A stretch of 64,000 nucleotides of DNA, from the NCBI RefSeq assembly GCF_001858025.1, contig NZ_LZQD01000003.1, forward strand, positions 485,086-549,085. The letters run 5' to 3'. Position 1 is the stretch's first letter, and every line of letters starts with the position of its first letter. Below the pieces are notes generated by a model, which was given only the letters and a program-made list of their open reading frames with translations, ran no database searches and was not told where the DNA came from. This document shows positions 1 through 9,576 of this stretch, in pieces. A program made the position numbers and the translations under genes. Origin of the DNA: Trichormus sp. NMC-1 (lineage in GTDB: Bacteria > Cyanobacteriota > Cyanobacteriia > Cyanobacteriales > Nostocaceae).

Positions 1-163
1 CAAGAATAATTGGGTACATAGCATTACTTTACGTATAATTTTTATGAGTTTATTATACGTACAATAATACGTTCTGACGCACCTTCTCCTTTTCCAGACT
101 TCTACAAAAAGTCTATTAAATTTTAACCCCTTGTCATTGGGATGCTTACAGCTTGCATATTTT

Positions 164-300
164 TTGACACTCCCCGGTCTAAAGAAACGGGGATTCTACA
201 TTCACCGTCAAAACTTGCTCAACCAGGTTTACACCCTTACGGGTGATGCCTCCGGCACGCTGGCGCGAACGCCAGTCGCTCATGGGGGAAACCCCCAAGA
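164..300 (-). ncRNA. Right end of IS605-type element; 3' part of candidate TnpB guide (omega) RNA
   Basis: Immediately downstream of tnpB on the minus strand. A CCCCG/CGGGG hairpin lies at 172-192, followed by GTGTCAA (170-164). This hairpin-plus-GTGTCAA ending is the usual right end of cyanobacterial IS605/IS891-type elements, where the RNA scaffold overlaps the tnpB 3' end and runs into flanking DNA as guide. By that model the guide starts just below position 164 (AAAATATGCAAGCTGTAAGC on the minus strand). A second hairpin-rich stretch lies between 230 and 295. The element end is seen directly; the RNA is inferred from the family. Confidence 0.55.
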
Positions 301-1488
301 CCGCGCTGGCTCACCAAGCAGAGTAGTGGTTTCAACTCCTGTAGCGTTAATTTGGGGATGCCCTCCCCTATTTTTTGCTAGATTAAGAATATTTATTGCC
401 GCGTTTGTATCTCTATGAAGATGCCATCCACAAGCACATTTATGGGTACGAGTTGATAGAGATTTTTTGACAATCACGCCGCAATCAGAACATTTCTGTG
501 AAGTGTAATGTGGTGCTACAGCTATAGCAACTTTGTCAAATTTCACAGCAAAATACTCTATCCATTGCCTAAACAAATACCAACTAGCGTCACTAATTGA
601 TTTTGCTAAACAATGATTTTTTACCATATTTGAAACACGTAAATCTTCATAGGCTACTAAGTCGTTAGACTTGCATACGTTACGCGCTAGTTTCTTAGCG
701 TGTTCAATCCGTTGCCTACTTACTTTTAAGTGTTTTTTGGCGTAAAGTTTTCTAGCCTTTCTTCTACCGCTAGAAACTTTTGCTTTTTTGTAAATCCGTC
801 TTTGAGAATGCTTGATTGATTTTTCAGCCTTTCTCAAAAACTGAGGATTAGGTTCTTGATGCCCATTTGAATCTGTGTAAAACGACTCAATCCCCACATC
901 TAGCCCAATTTCTTCATCTGTTTTTGGTTGAATATCTACAACATCAATACCAACACAAAACTGTGCATAATATCCATCTGCACGCCGGATTAAACGCACT
1001 CTTTTAATATCTTTAAGTTCGTAGAATTGAATATCCCATTTACCTAATAACTTGAGTTCACCAATACCTTTCTTGTCAGTAAAAGTAATACGTCGCTTGG
1101 TTTTGTGTAATTTCCATCCTGATGTTTTATATTCAACAGAACGACAATCTTTTTGAAACTGTGGAAACCCCCTTTTACCAGATTTTTTAGATTTACAATG
1201 GTCACTGAGCTTTGTCGAAGTGTTGTCGTAAAACCTTGATATAGCAGACCAACCCCGTTCTGCTGCTGATTGTACTGCCATTGAGTTTAACTCGGCCGCA
1301 AAAGGAAAACATGAGCGTAGTTCTGTTGAATACTTATTCAGGGCAAACTTATCAATTTTTAGCTCGCGTGGTGCATCCATCCAATATCTAATCGCTTTAT
1401 TGCGAATGAATTGGGTAGTACGAATTGCATCGTCTATGGCGTTGTATTGATGTTGTTTACCTTTAACTTTGTATTCTAGGACTAGCAT
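280..1488 (-). CDS. tnpB: IS605-family TnpB (RNA-guided nuclease-like transposon protein)
   Basis: About 402 aa from ATG at 1488; a TTG at 1506 would add six residues, but family members normally begin MLVLEYK. The N-terminal helix-turn-helix region (IDDAIRTTQFIRNKAIRYW) is typical. RuvC-like residues are all present: Asp in IGLDVGIESF (near residue 197), Glu in AYEDLRV (near 280) and Asp in HRDTNAAINI (near 360). A four-cysteine zinc finger (CSDCG...CACG) lies between the last two. The protein therefore looks catalytically intact. No tnpA neighbour is visible, so it is a solitary tnpB element that would need TnpA in trans to move. TnpB proteins are known to cut DNA guided by an RNA from the element right end. 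The C-terminus (GHPQINATGVET...) is the standard cyanobacterial tail. Confidence 0.93.
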   Translation of the reverse strand: MLVLEYKVKGKQHQYNAIDDAIRTTQFIRNKAIRYWMDAPRELKIDKFALNKYSTELRSCFPFAAELNSMAVQSAAERGWSAISRFYDNTSTKLSDHCKSKKSGKRGFPQFQKDCRSVEYKTSGWKLHKTKRRITFTDKKGIGELKLLGKWDIQFYELKDIKRVRLIRRADGYYAQFCVGIDVVDIQPKTDEEIGLDVGIESFYTDSNGHQEPNPQFLRKAEKSIKHSQRRIYKKAKVSSGRRKARKLYAKKHLKVSRQRIEHAKKLARNVCKSNDLVAYEDLRVSNMVKNHCLAKSISDASWYLFRQWIEYFAVKFDKVAIAVAPHYTSQKCSDCGVIVKKSLSTRTHKCACGWHLHRDTNAAINILNLAKNRGGHPQINATGVETTTLLGEPARSWGFPP

Positions 1489-2472
1489 TGATTTAACTTT
1501 GAACAATCAACTTGATTTGGTTTCGACAATCGTTAATTATACAACATATACAAAATGTCAATGCAGGATAAATCCTGCTTTTAGCCTTCATCCCTTGTCT
1601 CAAGCACAGGTGTGTCCTCCTGAGTCGGACGCACCTTCAAGGGTTTTCGGCATTTTCCTTATAACTTTAGGCTTCACTTAAGTAATCTGGCGTAAATATT
1701 CGTCGTTGGGATCAGGCAGGGGGCTGCGCTTGCTGGGGGCAGAGGGAAAGAGGGTTTTAGCCTAGTTCATATTTCTTTACTTAGTTTGGTTTTTTTTGCG
1801 CCAATCTACTTAACTCTTTACTTTTCATTTAAAATCATTTAAAAGCTCCTATCATCAACTTTTTGAATTTTGGAGGCGCAAGCCATACTGTGAGGCTAAT
1901 TTGAATTTTTAGTTCTATTGCCTCCTTCTGAAGGTGGAAATTACCGTTCAACCTTCCATAAGATATGTTAAGATAGAACCTGGCTACAAGAGGAGTTTGC
2001 CACTCACAACACGCAAGGCAGCTTCCCGTGGTTTAGGCATCTTGTCCGCGCATCGTCGTAGACCAAGCCTGAAGTATAGGGTAGCATTACTGCTTGATAG
2101 GCGTAGTCGCAATTGCGATTTCCCTGAGGGTAGCGACTTCTCAAAACCAGCCCTTTGGGCGGCTTCCCGACGGGTAAATTAACAACGCACACGCTCAGGT
2201 AGTTTAAAATACCATTAGGCGAATCGTTAAACAATACTACGAGTGTCATAAGTAAATAAAGACACTTTAATTTATCCTGGGAAACAGATTAATAAAAATA
2301 TCATAGCATGACCTTTATATCCATAATTGATTAGGGTCATACGCCCACAGACAGCCAATAGCAGTGGAAATCTGTCACTGCTGCGTCCTTAATACAGGTG
2401 CGGGGAAAAAAACGCCTAGATAGTGCTTGAATGTTTGAGTAATGAGAAAAAAAACCGAGATTTTTTCAAAAT
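1489..2472. other. Intergenic region between tnpB and rimO, no convincing gene
   Basis: Nearly 1 kb without a supportable gene. The stretch GACGCACCTTC occurs here near 1628 and also left of the element near 76, which may mark element boundaries or a repeat. Cyanobacterial repeat-like modules (GCTTCCCGTGG near 2022, GGCTTCCCGACGG near 2160, CAATTGCG near 2109) occupy 2000-2180. Short open frames on both strands here have no recognisable protein features and no ribosome-binding site. The last 80 bases should hold the rimO promoter. Confidence 0.5.
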
Positions 2473-3801
2473 ATGGGTGATAAGCCAACAATTGCCATTT
2501 CTCACCTGGGCTGCGAGAAAAATAGAATTGATACAGAACATATGTTAGGACTGCTTGTAGAAGCAGGCTACGGTGTAGATACAAATGAAGAATTAGCTGA
2601 TTATGTAATCGTCAATACCTGTAGTTTTATTGAAGCCGCCAGAGAAGAATCGGTCAGAACTTTAGTCGAATTAGCAGAAGCGAATAAAAAAGTCGTTATT
2701 ACTGGTTGCATGGCGCAACACTTTCAAGAACAATTATTGGAAGAATTGCCAGAAGCAGTAGCCGTAGTTGGCACAGGCGATTATCACAAAATTGTCAATG
2801 TCATAGAGCGGGTAGAACAAGGGGAACGGGTTAAACTAATTAGCGCCGAACCAACCTACATAGCCGATGAAACGACACCGCGCTACCGGACGACAACAGA
2901 AGGAGTAGCTTACCTGCGAGTTGCTGAAGGATGCGATTATCGTTGTGCATTTTGTATTATTCCTTATCTCAGAGGGAACCAGCGATCGCGTACTATTGAA
3001 TCTATAGTCGCCGAAGCCAAGCAATTGGCCAATCAAGGGGTAAAAGAAATTATTCTGATTTCCCAAATCACTACAAATTATGGTTTGGATATTTACGGAA
3101 AGCCAAAGTTAGCGGAACTGCTCCGCGCTTTAGGGAAAGTAGATGTACCTTGGATCAGAATGCACTATGCCTATCCCACCGGACTCACCCCAGATGTGAT
3201 AGCGGCGATTCAAGAAACACCCAATGTTCTGCCTTACTTAGATTTGCCCTTGCAACATTCTCATCCAGAAATTCTCCGCGCCATGAACCGTCCCTGGCAA
3301 GGACGGGTAAATGATGGAATTATTGATCGCATCAAAACAGCGTTACCATCGTCAGTGCTGCGAACAACCTTTATTGTTGGCTTTCCTGGAGAAACTCAAG
3401 AGCATTTTGAGCATTTGCTAGAGTTCACAGAACGACACGAATTTGATCATGTGGGTGTCTTCACCTTTTCGCCAGAAGAGGAAACCCCAGCTTACAGTCT
3501 ACCCAATCAAGTTCCTTCAGAAGTGATGGAAGCGCGCCGTGACAGAATCATGGAACTCCAGCAACCGATTTCTCTCAAGAAAAATCAGCAGGAAGTAGGC
3601 AAAACTGTCGATGTCCTGATTGAGCAAGAAAACCCCGAAAGTGGAGAATTAATCGGCCGTTCCGGTAGATTTTCCCCTGAAGTCGATGGTCAAGTCTATA
3701 TTAAAGGCGAGTCTAGGCTAGGAACCATCGTGCCAGTACAAATCCAAAGTGCCGATGCCTACGACCTATATGGTCAAATTGTCGCAGGGAATAGGGAATA
3801 G
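2473..3801 (+). CDS. rimO: Ribosomal protein S12 methylthiotransferase RimO
   Basis: 442 aa. Radical-SAM enzyme that methylthiolates an aspartate of ribosomal protein S12. The N-terminal MTTase domain starts with [13 protein letters not shown] and carries the cluster-binding cysteines in LGC, NTCSF and GCM. The radical-SAM motif CDYRCAFC gives Cys154, Cys158 and Cys161. A C-terminal TRAM-like domain covers roughly residues 375-437 (VDVLIEQE...GRFSPEVDG). The gene lies 119 bp upstream of crhR in the same direction; the rimO-crhR order is conserved and co-transcribed in Synechocystis. Oddity: the last residues (GNRE) and the stop codon are written in a run of AGGGAAT heptamers (3786-3813), so a tandem repeat sets the C-terminus. 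Confidence 0.95.
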   Translation: MGDKPTIAISHLGCEKNRIDTEHMLGLLVEAGYGVDTNEELADYVIVNTCSFIEAAREESVRTLVELAEANKKVVITGCMAQHFQEQLLEELPEAVAVVGTGDYHKIVNVIERVEQGERVKLISAEPTYIADETTPRYRTTTEGVAYLRVAEGCDYRCAFCIIPYLRGNQRSRTIESIVAEAKQLANQGVKEIILISQITTNYGLDIYGKPKLAELLRALGKVDVPWIRMHYAYPTGLTPDVIAAIQETPNVLPYLDLPLQHSHPEILRAMNRPWQGRVNDGIIDRIKTALPSSVLRTTFIVGFPGETQEHFEHLLEFTERHEFDHVGVFTFSPEEETPAYSLPNQVPSEVMEARRDRIMELQQPISLKKNQQEVGKTVDVLIEQENPESGELIGRSGRFSPEVDGQVYIKGESRLGTIVPVQIQSADAYDLYGQIVAGNRE

Positions 3802-3813
3802 GGAATAGGGAAT
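3786..3813. repeat. Four AGGGAAT heptamers overlapping the rimO stop codon
   Basis: AGGGAAT is repeated exactly four times. On the other strand this is ATTCCCT, the heptamer of the large array at 8296-8729. The rimO reading frame runs into it and terminates on the TAG formed at a heptamer junction. The following bases to 3855 contain related degenerate TTACYMATTACC-type repeats. Confidence 0.9.
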
Positions 3814-3920
3814 AATTTATTACTAATTACCCATGACCAATTACCAATTACCCAAAACCTAATTTACAAATAAGTATCGGCTTACAAGTCCAAAACTCAC
3901 AATAAAATCTAGGAGAATTA

Positions 3921-5471
3921 ATGAATCTTTCCTTTCAAGAACTAGGTATTTCCCAAGAACGTGTTGACAAACTAGAAAAAATTGGTTTTACCGAACCTAC
4001 TAACATTCAAGCCCAAGCAATTCCTCAACTGTTAGCGGGTCGTGATGTCGTCGGTCAATCTCAAACAGGAACCGGCAAAACAGCAGCCTTTTCGCTGCCG
4101 ATTTTAGAACAGCTAGATGTTAGCAAAAAAGCCGTACAAGCTTTGGTGTTAACTCCTACTCGTGAATTAGCAATGCAAGTTCACGATGCCATTTCCCAAT
4201 TTATGGGTGATGATGGATTGCGAGTATTGGCAATTTACGGTGGTCAATCAATTGACCGCCAAATGATGCAACTCAAACGTGGAGTTCACATGGTTGTCGG
4301 TACTCCTGGACGGGTAATCGACTTGTTAGACAGAGGCTGTTTAAAGCTCGACCAAGTGAAGTGGTTTGTCTTGGATGAAGCTGATGAAATGTTGAGCATG
4401 GGCTTTATTGATGATGTGATCAAAATTCTTTCCCAAGCTCCCAAAGAACGGCAAACAGCTTTATTTTCGGCGACTATGCCGCCATCGATTCGTCAATTGG
4501 TCAACAAGTTTTTGAACTCTCCGGCAACAGTCACCGTTGAGCAACCAAAAGCTGCACCCAACAAAATCAATCAAGTAGCTTACCTGATCCCCCGTCATTG
4601 GACAAAAGCTAAAGCTTTACAGCCAATTCTGGAAATGGAAGATCCAGAAACAGCTTTAATCTTTGTTCGCACCAGACGCACAGCCGCAGAATTGACTAAT
4701 CAATTACAAGCTGCTGGTCACAGTGTTGATGAATATCATGGTGATTTGTCTCAACAAGCACGGGAAAGATTGTTGATCCGTTTCCGCAATCGTCAAGTCC
4801 GCTGGGTAGTAGCTACTGACATCGCGGCACGGGGATTAGACGTTGATTTGCTTTCTCATGTAATCAACTTTGATTTACCCGATAGCGTCGAAACCTACGT
4901 TCACCGCATTGGTCGGACTGGTCGTGCAGGTAAAGAAGGAACAGCAATTTCCTTGGTACAATCCTTTGAACGGCGCAAGCAACAAGCATTTGAACGTCAT
5001 AACCGCCAACAGTGGCAAGTGCTGACGATTCCGACAAGAGCGCAAATTGAAGCCAGACACATCAAGAAATTGCAAGAGCAGGTGGCAGACGCTTTAACAG
5101 GTGAACGCCTAGCTTCATTTTTACCAATCATCAGTGAATTGATTGAAAAATATGATGCTCAAGCGATCGCAGCAGCTGCTTTACAAATTGCTTACGATCA
5201 AACCCGTCCCGCTTGGCTGCAAACAGAGGTGGATCTTCCCGTAGAGGAAGGCCCAGCCCCCAAACCCAAGCTCAACAAGCGTCGTGATGGTGGTGATTCC
5301 TCAGAGCGCAATTCTGGAGGCAATCGCAACCGTTCATCTTGGTCTAAATCAGACAACAACGGTGATGATGATAGACGTGGCAGTGTTAAGCCCAAATTAC
5401 GCACAGGCCGCAGTGAATCTTCACCTACCCCTAACAATCGCAAGTTAGGCTCACCCACAGGCAGAGAATAG
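3921..5471 (+). CDS. crhR: DEAD-box RNA helicase, CrhR-like
   Basis: 516 aa. ATP-dependent RNA helicase of the cyanobacterial CrhR group, redox- and cold-responsive in Synechocystis. The motifs are in order: Q motif (GFTEPTNIQAQAIPQ), Walker A (SQTGTGKT, near residue 47), PTRELA, GTPGR, DEAD in VLDEADEML (near 151), SAT, and the C-lobe motifs ATDIAARGLDV and HRIGRTGRAG. The segment EKYDAQAIAAAALQ near residue 415 and the basic, Gly/Ser/Asn-rich C-terminal tail are typical of CrhR rather than of CrhC. The ATG is preceded by AGGAG with good spacing. Its place after rimO supports the call. Assigning crhR over another cyanobacterial helicase paralogue is by similarity only. Confidence 0.9.
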   Translation: MNLSFQELGISQERVDKLEKIGFTEPTNIQAQAIPQLLAGRDVVGQSQTGTGKTAAFSLPILEQLDVSKKAVQALVLTPTRELAMQVHDAISQFMGDDGLRVLAIYGGQSIDRQMMQLKRGVHMVVGTPGRVIDLLDRGCLKLDQVKWFVLDEADEMLSMGFIDDVIKILSQAPKERQTALFSATMPPSIRQLVNKFLNSPATVTVEQPKAAPNKINQVAYLIPRHWTKAKALQPILEMEDPETALIFVRTRRTAAELTNQLQAAGHSVDEYHGDLSQQARERLLIRFRNRQVRWVVATDIAARGLDVDLLSHVINFDLPDSVETYVHRIGRTGRAGKEGTAISLVQSFERRKQQAFERHNRQQWQVLTIPTRAQIEARHIKKLQEQVADALTGERLASFLPIISELIEKYDAQAIAAAALQIAYDQTRPAWLQTEVDLPVEEGPAPKPKLNKRRDGGDSSERNSGGNRNRSSWSKSDNNGDDDRRGSVKPKLRTGRSESSPTPNNRKLGSPTGRE

Positions 5472-5488
5472 ACCGATTAGTTCAATTT

Positions 5489-5569
5489 TGGATTTTAGAT
5501 TTTGGATTAAAAATATAGGAATTGATGATTTTTCCTCATCTAAAATCGCCAATCTAAAATCTAAAATTG
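5489..5569. terminator. AT-rich inverted repeat between convergent genes
   Basis: ATTTTAGATTTTGGATT and AATCTAAAATCTAAAAT face each other between the 3' ends of crhR (plus) and the aldo/keto reductase gene (minus). This could serve as a bidirectional terminator, but the stem is AT-rich with a long loop, so the function is inferred from position. Confidence 0.4.
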
Positions 5570-5571
5570 TC

Positions 5572-6507
5572 TCAAGGGCGGGTAATTTTTTGTAGCTCGC
5601 CAAATTCATCATCAGTCATTTTCCAACCCAAAGCGCCAACATTCTGTTTTACTTGTTCGGCGTTTTTAACTCCAGCAATGGGAATAACGTTCCCCTGAGC
5701 AATTAACCAGTTAAGGGCTACTTGAGCGGGGGTGCAACCATATTTTTCACCAATTTTCCGTAATAAAGATAAAACTGGGGCAATTTTATCTAAACCAGCT
5801 TGACTAAATTGCGGGTCTATGCTTCTTGCACCTGTGGGCTTGTAGGCGGTGGTATATTTGCCTGTTAGCAGTCCTTGAGCTAAGGGACTGTAAGCTAAGA
5901 TTGTTACACCTAACTCACGGGCAGTTGGCAAAATACCGTTAGTTTCGATTTGTCGGGTTAGCAAAGAATAACGGACTTGGTTAACGGCTAAGGGTACACC
6001 CCTTGCAGCTAATATTTTATGTGCTTCTTGCATTTGTGATGCCGAATAATTACTGACACCTACTGCACCGATTCTGCCCCGCGCCACTTCATCTGCGAGG
6101 GTATTCATCAGAGTTTCTTGACTTAAAAAGAAAGCGAAAGGCCAATGAACTTGGTATAATTCAATTCTCTCAACTTGGAGACGTTGGAGACTGGCGGTTA
6201 AAGCCTCAGATACAGATTTACCATCCCAACGCCAAGGTAAAGGTCCAAATTTAGTCGCAATTTGCACTTTTTGGGAAGTTTGTTTGATGAACTTTCCTAA
6301 CAACTGTTCTGAAAGTCCTAAACCGTAAACTTCCGCAGTATCAAAAAAAGTCACACCAGCATCTAAAGCTGCGGTAAAAGCTGCTTGCAACTGTTCTTCC
6401 CCGTATCCGTCGCCATAATTCCAAAATAGTTTATCACCCCAAGCCCATGTACCGATACAAAGAGGGGGAACAGCTAGACCATTTTTTCCTAATGTGATGC
6501 TTTCCAT
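5572..6507 (-). CDS. Aldo/keto reductase
   Basis: 311 aa. NADPH-dependent oxidoreductase of the AKR superfamily with a TIM-barrel fold. The catalytic tetrad can be read: Asp and Tyr in FFDTAEVYG (near residues 55-62), Lys in IATKFG, His in YQVHWPF. The NADP-binding end reads NWLIAQGNVIPIAGVKNAEQV. The N-terminus (LGKNGLAVPPLCIGTWAWGD) is complete and length is normal. It belongs to the group shared by cyanobacteria and plant plastids; its substrate cannot be told from sequence. It stands alone, divergent from the PucC-family gene and convergent with crhR. Confidence 0.92.
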   Translation of the reverse strand: MESITLGKNGLAVPPLCIGTWAWGDKLFWNYGDGYGEEQLQAAFTAALDAGVTFFDTAEVYGLGLSEQLLGKFIKQTSQKVQIATKFGPLPWRWDGKSVSEALTASLQRLQVERIELYQVHWPFAFFLSQETLMNTLADEVARGRIGAVGVSNYSASQMQEAHKILAARGVPLAVNQVRYSLLTRQIETNGILPTARELGVTILAYSPLAQGLLTGKYTTAYKPTGARSIDPQFSQAGLDKIAPVLSLLRKIGEKYGCTPAQVALNWLIAQGNVIPIAGVKNAEQVKQNVGALGWKMTDDEFGELQKITRP

Positions 6508-6630
6508 TTTGCTAAAATTATATTTACATTTCTTTACTTTCCTAGTCTAGCGTTATCAAAGTTAGTAGTTTGGGCTTTAGCCGCATACAATCAAATTTCC
6601 AGAATAATTGTAGCTTGCTTCCCGAAGGGT

Positions 6631-6680
6631 ACGCAGATAAACGCAGATAAACGCAGATAAACGCAGATAAAGACGGATAA
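6631..6680. repeat. Decamer tandem repeat ACGCAGATAA
   Basis: Four exact copies of ACGCAGATAA (6631-6670) and a fifth diverged copy (AGACGGATAA), lying just upstream of the PucC-family gene. It is preceded by the common cyanobacterial module GCTTCCCGAAGGGTACGC. Confidence 0.9.
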
Positions 6681-6800
6681 ATTAATGGATTTTATGATTC
6701 TGTACAGCCTCACATAAAATGGGTATTAGCTTCAAGATGTTCTAGCTGAAGATTTTGATTAAAAGAGATAATATCTGGTAAACAATAGAAAAAAGCAGCT

Positions 6801-8234
6801 ATGGCAATTGGTGATACTTATAATAACCAAAATCAATCTCTAGCTCTCCCAAAGGTCAACATTTTGACCATGTTCCGGCTAGGATTGTTTCAAATGGGGT
6901 TGAGTATGATGTCTATCTTGACTCTGGGGGTACTTAACCGAGTCATGATTCAGGAAATCGCAATTCCGGCTACATTGGTGGCTTTGGTGTTAGCATTACC
7001 TTCATTTGTAGCACCAACGCGGATTTTGTTTGGGCAAATGTCCGATTCTAAACCGTTGTTAGGTTATCATCGCACAGCTTATGTATGGGTGGGAGCAGGA
7101 ATATTTGCGATCGCTGCTTTTTTAGCGGTACAAGTAATGTGGCAGTTAAATGCTGCTAATATTGGTGATAAGTGGACATGGACTACCCAAACAATCGGTT
7201 GGACAGCGGTTCTAGGTTTAGTTTTCGCAGTTTATGGACTGGCTATTTGTGCTAGTGGTACAGCATTTGCAGCTTTATTAGTTGATATCTCCGAAGAAGA
7301 CAACCGTTCTCAAGTTGTCGGTATTGTTTGGTCAATGTTAATGGTAGGGATTATAGTTGGGGCAATTATTAGCTCTAGCTTATTGCAGCAATTAACTACA
7401 GACGCACCCATAGAAACTTTACAAGCGGCAATTAATAGACTATTTCTGATTGTTCCCGGAATAGTTTTTTGTTTAGCAATTATCGCAACTATAGGTGTTG
7501 AAAAAAAATATTCTCGTTTCTTTAATCGTTCCAATATGGGAAACCGGGAAGATAGTATTACTTTAAGTGGTGCTTGGAAAATCTTAACAGCTAGTCCACA
7601 AACAGGCTTGTTTTTCACCTTTTTATTGGTGATGACTATTAGCTTGTTTATGCAAGATCCCATTTTAGAACCTTATGCGGGGCAAGTCTTTAATATGCCC
7701 TTAGCGGAAAGTACCAAACTCAATGTTTTTTATGGAACAGGCATCCTAATTTCCTATGGTATCACAGGTTTTTTCATTGTCCCTCGTTTGGGTAAACGGA
7801 AAACTATCAAACTAGGTTGTATTTTAGTAGCATTTGCCGCTTTATTACTTGGTTTTTCAGGATTTTCTGCTAATCCATCTGTGCTGAAATCAACTTTAGT
7901 TTTATTTGGTTTAGCTACTGGTTTTGTCACCACCGCAGCAGTGAGTTTAATGCTAGATTTAACAATTGCCGAAGCCGCAGGTACATTTATTGGCGCTTGG
8001 GGACTTGCTCAATCTATATCTAGAGGAATCGCAACTGTAATTGGTGGTACTGTTTTAGATGTGGGGCGCAGATTGTTACCAGATAACTTAGTATTAGCTT
8101 ATGGGTTGGTATTTGCGTTAGAAGCTGCGGGAATGTTGGTATCAATTTGGTTTTTGAATCGTGTTAATGTGACAGAGTTTCAAACCAATACTAAACAAGC
8201 TTTAGCTTCTGTTTTAGAAAGTGATTTAGATTAA
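6801..8234 (+). CDS. PucC-family major facilitator (chlorophyll/light-harvesting related)
   Basis: 477 aa, about 12 membrane-spanning segments. The N-terminal half matches the PucC/LhaA family: NILTMFRLGLFQMGLSMMSILTLGVLNRVMI, then PSFVAPTRILFGQMSDSKPLLGYHRTAYVW. Relatives in purple bacteria assist light-harvesting complex assembly, and cyanobacterial members are thought to deliver or handle chlorophyll. Inner-membrane location is clear. There is no operon partner: the 28-bp repeat array separates it from the next genes. The substrate is unknown. Confidence 0.88.
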   Translation: MAIGDTYNNQNQSLALPKVNILTMFRLGLFQMGLSMMSILTLGVLNRVMIQEIAIPATLVALVLALPSFVAPTRILFGQMSDSKPLLGYHRTAYVWVGAGIFAIAAFLAVQVMWQLNAANIGDKWTWTTQTIGWTAVLGLVFAVYGLAICASGTAFAALLVDISEEDNRSQVVGIVWSMLMVGIIVGAIISSSLLQQLTTDAPIETLQAAINRLFLIVPGIVFCLAIIATIGVEKKYSRFFNRSNMGNREDSITLSGAWKILTASPQTGLFFTFLLVMTISLFMQDPILEPYAGQVFNMPLAESTKLNVFYGTGILISYGITGFFIVPRLGKRKTIKLGCILVAFAALLLGFSGFSANPSVLKSTLVLFGLATGFVTTAAVSLMLDLTIAEAAGTFIGAWGLAQSISRGIATVIGGTVLDVGRRLLPDNLVLAYGLVFALEAAGMLVSIWFLNRVNVTEFQTNTKQALASVLESDLD

Positions 8235-8295
8235 TTCGTAATAATGCCTCCGGCAGGCTACCGCCAACGTAATTCGTAATTCGTAATTACTAACT

Positions 8296-8729
8296 GTTCC
8301 CTATTCCCTATTCCCTATTCCCTGTTCCCTATTCCCTATTCCCTATTCCCTGTTCCCTATTCCCTATTCCCTATTCCCTGTTCCCTATTCCCTATTCCCT
8401 ATTCCCTGTTCCCTATTCCCTATTCCCTATTCCCTGTTCCCTATTCCCTATTCCCTATTCCCTGTTCCCTATTCCCTATTCCCTATTCCCTGTTCCCTAT
8501 TCCCTATTCCCTATTCCCTGTTCCCTATTCCCTATTCCCTATTCCCTGTTCCCTATTCCCTATTCCCTATTCCCTGTTCCCTATTCCCTATTCCCTATTC
8601 CCTGTTCCCTATTCCCTATTCCCTATTCCCTGTTCCCTATTCCCTATTCCCTATTCCCTGTTCCCTATTCCCTATTCCCTATTCCCTGTTCCCTGTTCCC
8701 TGTTCCCTGTTCCCTGTTCCCTGTTCCCT
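8296..8729. repeat. 62-copy heptanucleotide array with a 28-bp higher-order unit
   Basis: Exactly 62 heptamers. The first 392 bp are 14 copies of a 28-bp unit made of one GTTCCCT and three ATTCCCT; the last 42 bp are six GTTCCCT in a row. The array ends 12 bp before the ATG of the inositol-phosphatase-like gene. The plus strand is free of stop codons in all frames; the minus strand is not. Heptanucleotide STRR repeats are known from heterocystous cyanobacteria. The same 28-bp unit occurs once at 39333-39360, and single-type runs occur at 3786 and 51047. Confidence 0.97.
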
Positions 8730-8741
8730 AACTAATAACAA

Positions 8742-9548
8742 ATGAACGATTTTTGGAATACGATTTTAGAATTTGCTGAAACCACCACTACCAGAGTGGG
8801 AAAACAATTAATGCAGGATTTTGGCAAAGTCCAAGCTTCACAAAAAGCTGATGGTAGTTTAGTAACACAATCAGATAAATGGGCAGATCAAGAAATTAGA
8901 GATGCCATTGTGTCTACTTTTTCAGGTTACGGCATTTTGAGCGAAGAAAGTGATCAAACTTTTCCTGATACAGAATGGTGTTGGGTAATCGATCCTTTGG
9001 ATGGTACAACCAACTTTACCAGAGGAATTCCTATTTGGTCGATTTCTCTAGGTTTGCTTTATCGAGGAACGCCCATTTTTGGCTATGTTTACGCGCCACC
9101 ATTAAATCAAGCCTTTCACGGATTTTGGGCGGGTTCATCAGGCTTAACAACGCCAACAGGAGCATTTTTAAATAATCATCCTATTCATACAAGTAGTGAT
9201 ACTCCGAGCAAAAATCACTTTTTTAACCTTTGTTCCCGCAGTACAGGAATAATTCAACCTGGTTTTCCCTGTAAACTGCGAATGTTAGGGGTTGCTAGTT
9301 ATAACTTTCTCACAGTTGCGACTGGTGCGGTTTTGGGAGGAATTGAAGCTACACCGAAGGTTTGGGATATCGCAGGTGCTTGGGTAATTGTTCAAGCTGC
9401 TGGTGGTACGTGGGTATCTCTGAATTCTGAGTCTTTTCCATTATCGCCGGGAACAGATTATAGCGATCGCTCTTTTCCCACAATGGTTGTTAGTAATTCA
9501 GATTTAGTGACCGTATTTACACCCTTTCTAGAAAGTGTAAAATTTTGA
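8742..9548 (+). CDS. Inositol monophosphatase-family phosphatase
   Basis: 268 aa. Mg-dependent, lithium-sensitive-type sugar phosphatase. Metal ligands are in ILSEES (near residue 66), DPLDGTTNF (near 83-91) and WDIAGAWVIVQAAGG (near 205-220). Cyanobacterial relatives act on inositol phosphate, histidinol phosphate or other phosphomonoesters; the sequence does not decide between them. No Shine-Dalgarno is visible because the heptamer array and a short AT-rich linker lie upstream. The next gene follows 28 bp downstream, suggesting co-transcription with the dehydrogenase. Confidence 0.88.
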   Translation: MNDFWNTILEFAETTTTRVGKQLMQDFGKVQASQKADGSLVTQSDKWADQEIRDAIVSTFSGYGILSEESDQTFPDTEWCWVIDPLDGTTNFTRGIPIWSISLGLLYRGTPIFGYVYAPPLNQAFHGFWAGSSGLTTPTGAFLNNHPIHTSSDTPSKNHFFNLCSRSTGIIQPGFPCKLRMLGVASYNFLTVATGAVLGGIEATPKVWDIAGAWVIVQAAGGTWVSLNSESFPLSPGTDYSDRSFPTMVVSNSDLVTVFTPFLESVKF

Positions 9549-9576
9549 TAACTAACAACTGACAACTAACAAAATT

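Noticed and set aside
131-418. Plus-strand open frame of 95 codons
   Set aside because: It runs antisense to the tnpB end and its right-end RNA; it reads through the hairpin repeat and has no ribosome-binding site.
1934-2182. Open frames on both strands near 2 kb
   Set aside because: They are made from repeat modules (GCTTCCCG-type) and lack protein features; overlap on opposite strands.
8296-8729. CRISPR array
   Set aside because: The 28-bp period resembles a repeat length, but there are no spacers: it is pure heptamer repetition.
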